From NCBI GenBank assembly GCA_030044475.1, contig JASHVP010000118.1, positions 1-10,006 on the forward strand: DNA of 10,006 bases. Direction: 5' to 3'. Position numbers and translations under genes: made by a program. Of the stretch, positions 1-6,200 are shown one piece after another. Position 1 is the first letter of the stretch, and the number at the start of each line of letters is the position of its first letter. This DNA is from Thermoplasmata archaeon. GTDB taxonomy: Archaea > Thermoplasmatota > Thermoplasmata > Lutacidiplasmatales > UBA184. The notes under the pieces were generated by a model. The model saw only the letters and a list, made by a program, of their open reading frames with translations. It searched no databases and was not told where the DNA came from.

Positions 1-917
1 GTCTCCCACACCGCGCGGAAGATCCGGTCGGCGGCCACCCGCTCCCCGACATGGCGCAGGAGGAGCTCCACGCAGCGGATCTCGGCGACCGGGTCCGCCT
101 TGTCCTGGCCCGCGTACTTCGGGGCCGAGCCGTGCGTCGGCTCGAACACCGCGAGCCGGTCGCCGTACAACGCCCCGGGGGCGACGCCGAGACCCCCCGC
201 GAGGCCCGCGCAGAGGTCGGAGAGGATGTCCCCGAAGAGGTTCGTCGTGACGAGGACGTCGTACTCCTCGGGCCGCTTGACGAGCTGCATGCACATATTG
301 TCGATCAGGCGCTCGTCGGCGACGATCCCGGGGTACGACGGCGCGACCGCCTGGAACGCCGACTGGAAGAGCGCCCCCGTCGTCTTCATGATGTTCGCCT
401 TGTGGACGGCCGTCACGTGCCGGCGCCCCTCCCGCTGGGCGAGCTCGAACGCGAACCGTACGATCCGCTCCGAGGCCCGTCGGGTGATCACGTTCACGGT
501 CTCGGCCGCGCTGTGCTCGCGGTCGACCCAATGCTCGACCCCGGAGTAGAGTCCCTCGGTCGCCTCCCGGACCACGATCAGGTCCGTCTCGGGGAACCGG
601 GTCCCCTCGCCCGCGATCGCGCGCGCGGGACGGACCGACGCGTAGAGGTCGAGCTGTTGCCGGAGCGCCACGTTCACCGACCGGAACCCGCTGCCGATCG
701 GTGTCGTGATCGGGCCTTTCAACGCCAGCTGGTTCGATCGGATCGAGGTGAGGACGTTCTCGGGCAGCGGGGTCCCCTGGGAGCGGATCGCCTCCTCGCC
801 CGCCGCCACGACCTCCCACTCGATCGGGACCCCCGTCGCGTCGGCGACCGTCCGCGCCGCGGCCGTCACCTCGGGGCCGATACCGTCCCCGGGGATCAGG
901 GTCACGCGGTAGCCCAT
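1..917 (-). CDS. icd: Isocitrate dehydrogenase, N-terminal ~305 residues (C-terminus beyond left edge)
   Basis: This is a decarboxylating beta-hydroxyacid dehydrogenase that oxidises isocitrate to 2-oxoglutarate in the cytosolic TCA cycle. Translated from the ATG at 917, it opens with the family start GYRVTLIPGDGIGPEV. The substrate loop RSVNVALRQ (Ser80, Arg86) follows, then Arg96 in SVRP, Arg117, Tyr124, and HKANIMK at 172-178 with the catalytic lysine Lys173. LIDNMCMQLV and LFGDILSDL supply the metal-binding aspartates. The serine in the substrate loop and HKANIMK favour isocitrate over isopropylmalate or homoisocitrate as substrate. The cofactor loop reads HGSAPKYAGQDK with Lys267-Tyr268, the pair used for NADP in the E. 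coli enzyme, although the short N-terminus resembles NAD-type enzymes. The family is about 335-345 residues long, so some 30-40 residues lie outside the window. The family Asn in the REN-type motif is Ala here (REATEGLYSG). The gene follows an MscS gene by 37 bp and has its own TATA-like element. Confidence 0.93.
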   Translation of the reverse strand, partial: MGYRVTLIPGDGIGPEVTAAARTVADATGVPIEWEVVAAGEEAIRSQGTPLPENVLTSIRSNQLALKGPITTPIGSGFRSVNVALRQQLDLYASVRPARAIAGEGTRFPETDLIVVREATEGLYSGVEHWVDREHSAAETVNVITRRASERIVRFAFELAQREGRRHVTAVHKANIMKTTGALFQSAFQAVAPSYPGIVADERLIDNMCMQLVKRPEEYDVLVTTNLFGDILSDLCAGLAGGLGVAPGALYGDRLAVFEPTHGSAPKYAGQDKADPVAEIRCVELLLRHVGERVAADRIFRAVWE

Positions 918-950
918 CGAACGCCCACCGGCCGCGCCCGAGCGTCGGCC

Positions 951-959
951 GAATTTAAG
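951..959 (-). promoter_or_regulatory. Candidate TATA-like box for isocitrate dehydrogenase gene
   Basis: On the minus strand this reads CTTAAATTC, an isolated AT-rich block in very GC-rich DNA, overlapping the stop codon of the upstream MscS gene. It lies about 37 nt upstream of the isocitrate dehydrogenase ATG. Archaeal TATA boxes sit about 25 nt before the transcription start, so this would give a leader of roughly 10-15 nt. That leader contains a weak GGTGG. The assignment rests on composition and spacing alone. Confidence 0.35.
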
Positions 960-1890
960 GAGTGGGCCGGCGCGCCTTGTCCGGCACGGCCGACGCGACC
1001 GCCGGGAGCCGGGCGAGCACCGCGCGCATGACCCGATCCTGGACGCTGGTCTCGTCCAGCGCGGGGCTCCAGACGATGACGACGCCGTCCCACGTCGTCG
1101 GCGAAACGTCCGCGACCTCGAGGCGCGGCGGGCGCGCGGCCGTGGTCGGCGGCGGGAACTCGCGCGCGACGTCCTCGAGCGCCGACTCGACGCTCGCCAC
1201 GGGGACGGAGAGCGGGAACGTCATCCGGACCCGATGCGCCCGCGTGGCCCGGGCCTGCAGGACGAGGGCGGTGATCACGACGCCGTTCGGGACCTTCGCG
1301 GTCCCCCCGCTGTCGAGCCCGAGGACCGTGTAGATGAGGCCGACATCCTCGACGACGCCCGTGTACCGCGGGTACAGCATCTCGTGCGGGTAGCTCGGCG
1401 CCAGCGCGCCGTAGCTCGAGGAGACGATCGAGACGCGGTCGCCGGGGTGGAACGGGTTGGCGACGACGAGCAGGAGCCCCGCGAAGACGTTCGCCAGGAC
1501 GGTCTGCGCCGCCAGGCCCAGCACGATCCCGGCGAACGCGCTGCCGAGGAAGATCGACTGCGGCGAGACGCCCGCAATCTCGAACAGCGCGAACGTCGCG
1601 CCGACGGCGATGAGCAGGTTCAGGAAGAGCCGGACCGCGTGGCCGTGGGCGACCTGTCCCCGTCGCTGCAGCACCTCGTTCGCCGCGCCGGTGATCGCGC
1701 GGGCCACGAGGTACGCCACCAGGACGACGGCCCCCGCCTCCAGGAGCAGCGTCTCCGGTTCGTCGAACGCGAACAGGAACCGGCGGCGGAGGATCGTGAA
1801 CACGATGTAGAGCGCGATCGCGAGCGCGGACGCCAGCAGCAGGTTCCGGACCAACCCCCGGACCGGACGGCTCCCGCCGGGTGCGGCCAT
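955..1890 (-). CDS. MscS-family mechanosensitive ion channel
   Basis: This is a small-conductance mechanosensitive channel subunit of 311 residues that would open under membrane tension to release osmolytes on hypo-osmotic shock. Hydrophobic segments lie at about 13-33, 48-66 and 87-107. The pore-lining helix is at about 113-146, with the Gly/Ala-rich pattern GSAFAGIVLGLAAQ followed by ANVFAG and then the hallmark PFHPGDRV at 146-153. The beta domain contains TGVVEDVG and the VPNG signature at 200-203, and an alpha/beta C-terminal domain follows to about residue 300. An insertion of about 20 residues (SSSYGALAPSYPHEM and following) separates PFHPGDRV from the beta-domain strand TGVVEDVG. I chose the ATG at 1890 because GGGGGTGA lies just upstream with a 5-nt spacer from GGGGG; an in-frame GTG at 1896 is the alternative and adds two residues. 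The gene is transcribed divergently from the Orc1/Cdc6-like gene. Confidence 0.92.
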   Translation of the reverse strand: MAAPGGSRPVRGLVRNLLLASALAIALYIVFTILRRRFLFAFDEPETLLLEAGAVVLVAYLVARAITGAANEVLQRRGQVAHGHAVRLFLNLLIAVGATFALFEIAGVSPQSIFLGSAFAGIVLGLAAQTVLANVFAGLLLVVANPFHPGDRVSIVSSSYGALAPSYPHEMLYPRYTGVVEDVGLIYTVLGLDSGGTAKVPNGVVITALVLQARATRAHRVRMTFPLSVPVASVESALEDVAREFPPPTTAARPPRLEVADVSPTTWDGVVIVWSPALDETSVQDRVMRAVLARLPAVASAVPDKARRPTP

Positions 1891-1896
1891 CGTCAC

Positions 1897-1982
1897 CCCC
1901 AGCGGGCACCCCCCATAGCAGTTTTCACCGCAGGAGCGACCTCTGCATTAGTTTTCTTATAACCGACAGTTATCCATCGCCC
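1897..1982. promoter_or_regulatory. Divergent intergenic region between MscS and Orc1/Cdc6-like genes
   Basis: This is the only sizeable stretch without coding on either strand, and its right half is AT-rich against the background. It must carry the start signals of both divergent genes. It contains a TATA-like box (1956-1962), a 5-bp inverted repeat (1959-1963 and 1969-1973) and the heptamer AGTTTTC twice (1920-1926 and 1950-1956). I see no match to the long origin-recognition box consensus of other archaea, so it cannot be called an origin from sequence alone. Confidence 0.6.
1956..1962 (+). promoter_or_regulatory. TATA-like box of the Orc1/Cdc6-like gene
   Basis: CTTATAA lies with its centre about 24 nt before the ATG at 1983. 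At the usual archaeal distance of about 25 nt from TATA to transcription start, the mRNA would begin at or next to the A of the ATG. There is no Shine-Dalgarno sequence between, which agrees with a leaderless message. The core TTATAA is palindromic and could also serve the divergent MscS gene with a leader of roughly 40 nt. Confidence 0.6.
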
Positions 1983-3230
1983 ATGCTCCCCTGTCTCCAC
2001 CCCGAGGTGCTCGCGAACGACTGGCTCCCCCCGGTCGTCCTCGGTCGCGAGCGCGAGGTGGCGGAGACGGTCCGACGGTTGGATCCTCCGGCGCCGTGCG
2101 GACCGGTCCCCTGGATCGTCGCCGTCGCCGGGCCGTCGGGGTCCGGCACCTCCTCGGTCGCTCGGCGCGCTGCGCGCGAGGTCGCGGACCGGGTCCGGGT
2201 GTCGGCCGCTGGCCCGGTTCCGAGGGTGCTGGCCGTCCGAACGGGGTCGATCCGCGGCAGCCATGGCGTGGCCACCGCGCTCCTGCAGCGCCTGGACGAC
2301 GGGTTCGACGGCCGAGGGTTCCCAGTGCCCGAGATCCTCGCCGGGGTCCTCCGTCGGCTCCGCCGCGAGGGACGTCCGGTCGTCCTCCTCCTGGACGACG
2401 TCTCCGTGGGCGGCCCGGACCTCGGTCCCATCCTCCGGGCGATCGGCGACCCCGACCGGTTCCTGCCGGAGGGCGAGAGCGGCCTCCCTCCGCTCTGGAC
2501 CATCCTCGCCGGTGTCCCCGAGGGGCTCGACACCGCCGCGGCCTCGGTGGAGGGGCGCTTCCCGATGCGCCCGTACGTCGCGGTCGCGCCGTACTCCGAA
2601 CCCGCCCTCCGCGCCCTCGTGATCGACCGCCTGGAGCGGTCCCTCGGTCGGCCGGCCCCGGTGGGCCTCGTCGACCGGATCGTGCTCCGAACCGTCGAGG
2701 ACGGCGGGGGAGCGCGACGTGCGCTCGAGCTGGTCCGACGGGAGCTCGTCGGCGGATCCCCGGGCGACGTCCGTTCGGCCGGTCGGGGGAACCCGCGGGA
2801 GATCGTGACCGTCGAGCCCCGGGTCGTGCACGCGATCGACGAGGCGTCCCGTGGCGTGGCCGCGCGCCTGGGCGACGTCCGCCGTATCGAGGCCGAGCTC
2901 GCCGTGGCCGAGGGCCTCCCGCCGCTCCCGACGACCACGCTGTGGCGCCGGATCGTGCGTCTGGAGCAGGCCGGATACCTTCGACGGGAGATCCGACCCG
3001 GGGGCGTCGGAGGGACCCGGTCCCTGGTGAAGCTGCTGACCCCCGTCGACGAGTGGGTCACGATCCCCGGCCGACGGGACGATGCCGGACCGATCGCCTC
3101 GCCACCGCGCGAACTGGACGCGACGAGCGGTCCGGCGGTCGGGGCCGGAGCGCGCCGGGAGTCCCCGCGGCCGCCGGCCCCCGTGGGGAGCCGATTCCGC
3201 GGCCCGGGCTACGGTGGCGGGTTTCCGTAG
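1983..3230 (+). CDS. cdc6: Orc1/Cdc6-like AAA+ protein with degenerate ATPase motifs
   Basis: This 415-residue homologue of the archaeal replication initiator Orc1/Cdc6 has the usual family length. In order: the N-terminal LGREREVAETVRRL; the Walker A position at 50-57 reading GPSGSGTS, with Thr56 where the family has the nucleotide-binding lysine; a middle region RGFPVPEILAGVLRRL; Walker B LLLDD at 135-139 (Asp-Asp instead of Asp-Glu); the family-typical APYSEPALRAL near 202-212; and the sensor 2 motif GGARRALEL at 242-250 with intact arginines. The expected sensor 1 asparagine is not evident in TILAGVPEG. A winged-helix DNA-binding domain spans about 285-353. A Pro/Arg/Gly-rich, probably disordered tail follows from about 361. 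The ATG at 1983 is chosen because homology begins just after it and a TATA-like box lies about 24 nt upstream. ATP binding or hydrolysis is probably weak or lost, which suggests a regulatory or DNA-binding paralogue rather than the main initiator. The family call is firm; the role is inferred. Confidence 0.8.
   Translation: MLPCLHPEVLANDWLPPVVLGREREVAETVRRLDPPAPCGPVPWIVAVAGPSGSGTSSVARRAAREVADRVRVSAAGPVPRVLAVRTGSIRGSHGVATALLQRLDDGFDGRGFPVPEILAGVLRRLRREGRPVVLLLDDVSVGGPDLGPILRAIGDPDRFLPEGESGLPPLWTILAGVPEGLDTAAASVEGRFPMRPYVAVAPYSEPALRALVIDRLERSLGRPAPVGLVDRIVLRTVEDGGGARRALELVRRELVGGSPGDVRSAGRGNPREIVTVEPRVVHAIDEASRGVAARLGDVRRIEAELAVAEGLPPLPTTTLWRRIVRLEQAGYLRREIRPGGVGGTRSLVKLLTPVDEWVTIPGRRDDAGPIASPPRELDATSGPAVGAGARRESPRPPAPVGSRFRGPGYGGGFP
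3209..3230. other. 22-bp tail-to-tail overlap of two convergent genes
   Basis: The stop codon of the plus-strand Orc1/Cdc6-like gene (TAG, 3228-3230) lies inside the surface-protein gene, and the stop of the minus-strand surface-protein gene (TAG, read from 3211-3209) lies inside the Orc1/Cdc6-like gene. No T-rich stretch or hairpin-plus-T terminator is visible on either strand just past either stop. Confidence 0.85.
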
Positions 3231-6200
3231 ATCCGGTCGTCGGAGCCGGCGGGCTCGTCCGTCCCCGGCGCGGGCCCGGGAAGGGGTCGCGCCTCGGACG
3301 GGCCGGCCCGCGGACGGGGCCTCCGGCGGCGCGCGAGGAGGACTCCGAGCGCCACGGCCAGGATCGCCGCGGCCAGCGCGACCCACAGCAGGTCTGCGGT
3401 CCCGAACGCCGACGTCCCCGCGGGCCCGCTGGACGGGCACAGCGCGGCATCCGGACCGACCGTGACGGAGGTCGTGGCGTTGAACGAACCGCCGCCCGCG
3501 TCGGTGACCGTGTAGACCACGTCGAAGGTGCCCGCGGACGTGTAGTTGTGGGAGATCGTCCCGGCCGTCGCCGGCGCCGTCGTGCCGTCCCCGAAGCTCC
3601 AGAGCGCGACGTACGGGGTCACGCCGCCCGCCGGCGCGCCGACCAGACGGACCTCGTAGGGCGCCGCGCAGGATCGGACGGCGGTCGCGATCGCGCCGGC
3701 CGAGAGCGGAGGGGCGACCGAGAGCACGAGGGACGCGAACGCCCGCCCCCCGAGCGCGTCCGTGGCGACGATCGACGCGGACTGGTTCCCGGGGAGGGTG
3801 GGCACGCAGCGCACCCCCGTGGCGTCGGGGGCGCAGTCGAAGGAGGCGGAGAGGTTCCATACGACGCCGACGGGCCCCCCGCCCCCGGTCGTGGAGGCGT
3901 TCAGTCCGAACCCGACCCCCACGTCGACGACCGACCGCGACGCCGCGAGGCGCGCGGACAGGGCGGGCACGACGCGGAGGGTCCCGTCCGCGCTCGTCAG
4001 GGCGAAGGTCGCGTCGACCGCGGAGACCGTGATCGGGTACGGTCCGACGGCCGTGGCGTTGCAGACCACGGAGGCTCCGGAGGCCGAGCATCCCGGCGGC
4101 AATCCGGACCACGAGAACGTGACGGGGCCGGTGCCCCCGGTCGAGGTCGCGTTGAACGTCGCCACGACGCCCTCCTCGAGCGGGGGCAGCGGGGAGGGGA
4201 GCGACACCTCGAGGGCAGGTTGCACCGACAGCTCGATCGGTAGCGAGGTGGCGGTCACGCCGAGCGCGTCGGTCACCTCGGCCGCGGTCGAGTACGTCCC
4301 CGGTTCATCCGGCTGGCAGGTGACGGAGAGCGCGGTGCTCGGCGAGCAGCCGGCGGGCAACGACTCGTAGCTCGCGGAATACCCGGGGAGTCCGCCCGTC
4401 ACGCCGACCGTGTAGGTCACGGTCTCCCCGAGGTCGATCTCGGTCGGCGCCACCTCGAGCGTCACGTTCAGGACCGGACGGACGGTCAGATTCTCCGGGG
4501 GGGAGGCCGCGGAGACCCCGAGCCGATCGGTGACCTCGGCCGAGACCGAGTACGTTCCCGCGTCGGTCGGCGCGCAGACGAGGACGAGGACGTCCGTGGA
4601 GGCGCACCCCGCGGGCAGCCCGGTGTAGTACACGAGGTCCGAACCGGCGCCGCCGCTCGGTGACGCCGTGAACGTCACGTTCTGGTCCGCGTCGACCTCG
4701 CGGGCGGAGAGGTTCAGGGAGATCGTGAGGCGCGGGAAGACGATCACGGTGGCGTGGGCGGAGAACGTGGCGCCGAGGGGGTCGACCACCTCGACGCTCA
4801 CCCGGTACGTTCCGTTCTGCGTCGGAATGCAGGAGACCAGCGAGACGTTCGCGGGGGTGCAGCCGGCCGGCAATCCGCTGTACCGATAGGTGTACGGCCG
4901 ATCGCCGCCGACCGCCGAGACGACCAGGTCGAGCCGGCCTCCGAGGTCGAGCTCCGTCGGGAGGATCGCGACGGATCCCATCAGGGGCACGTTCGGATAC
5001 CCCCACGTGTCGTTGGCCAGGTCGAGCGCCGAGGCGAGCCGACCGCCGTAGAGCAGGGTCCAGTTCTGGACGGGGTCGTACGCGGCCCGGGCCCCGCCCC
5101 GGGGCGACGGTCCTCCGGCGAGACCGGCGGAGACGTTCGTCCACGTGCCGTTCGCGAACGCCCAGGTGCCGGAGAGCGGGCCGAAGATCGGGACCGGAGC
5201 GCCGTACCCGCCGAAGAGGACCGGACCGTCGGCGTACACGGCCGCCCCGTCGTAGGTCGGGGGCGGGCTGCTCGCCGGGAACCGTTCGCTCCAGCTCCCG
5301 TTCTGGTACACCCACGTCTCGTTCGACAACCCCCCGAGGTCCGTGACGCCGCCGAAGAGCAGCACCGAGGCGTTGGACGGGTCGTACCAGGCCGTCGCGG
5401 AATGGACCGCGGGCGGGAGCACGGTGAGCGACAGGTTCGTCCAGGTCCAGTTGACGAACTCCCACGTGGCGTTCTGGTTGGAGTAGCCGGAGTACCCGCC
5501 GTCCACGAGGAGGACGGCGCCGAGGCTCGCGTCGTACACGGCATCCGCCTGGAACACGCCGCCCGGGCTGGTCGTGAGGTTGGTGAGCTCCGACCACGTG
5601 CCGTTGAAGATCCAGGTGTCGGAGTACGTACCGCCATACGGCCCCGCGCCTCCGAAGGCGACGATCGCGCCGATCGCGGCATCGTACGCCGCGGCCATCC
5701 CGTAGCGCGCGGACGGGGCGGTCGGCAGGGACCCGGTGAGGTTCGTCCACGTCCCGTTCGCGTACGTCCACGTCTCGTTCCCATCCACGCCGGTCGCACC
5801 GGATCCGCAGCCCGTCACGCCGCCGAACAAGACGAACTCGGACAGCGCCGAGTCGTACGCCAGGGCGACGTCCGAGGCGCAGGGGGGCGCCGCGGCGTCG
5901 GGCATCGTGAGGTTGAACCAGTCGGCGTTCGCCGGCTGCGCGACCGTGAGGTTGGCCGAAGCGAGGGCGAACGCCCCCGACGGGTCGCTCACGTTCACGC
6001 TCACGAGGAACGTCCCGGGCGACGCCGGGGCGCAGACGAACGAGGAGACGTTGGCGGTCGAGCAGCCGGGCGGGAGTCCCCCGTAGACGTAGGAGTACGG
6101 CAGGCTCCCGCCGGTCGCCGTGGTGGTGAACGTGACGTTCTCGTCCCGGAGCACCGGATCGGGGGCGGCGGCCAACGCGGCCCGGACGAGCGAGACGTAG

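Noticed and set aside
51..1031. A 326-codon plus-strand frame opposite isocitrate dehydrogenase
   Set aside because: The minus strand gives an unmistakable isocitrate dehydrogenase; the plus frame is a charged shadow with no homology features.
1881..1982. A 34-residue N-terminal extension of the Orc1/Cdc6-like protein from an ATG at 1881
   Set aside because: The extension would overlap the MscS start and run through the TATA-like box. Family similarity begins only after the ATG at 1983.
1897..1982. A replication origin beside the Orc1/Cdc6-like gene
   Set aside because: Some archaeal origins lie next to cdc6 genes, but the space is under 100 bp. No long origin-recognition box or strong AT-rich unwinding element is present, and the gene looks like a degenerate paralogue.
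2096..4243. A 715-codon plus-strand frame across the end of the Orc1/Cdc6-like gene
   Set aside because: It is Arg/Gly/Pro-rich and off-frame, and spans the boundary of two well-supported genes on opposite strands.
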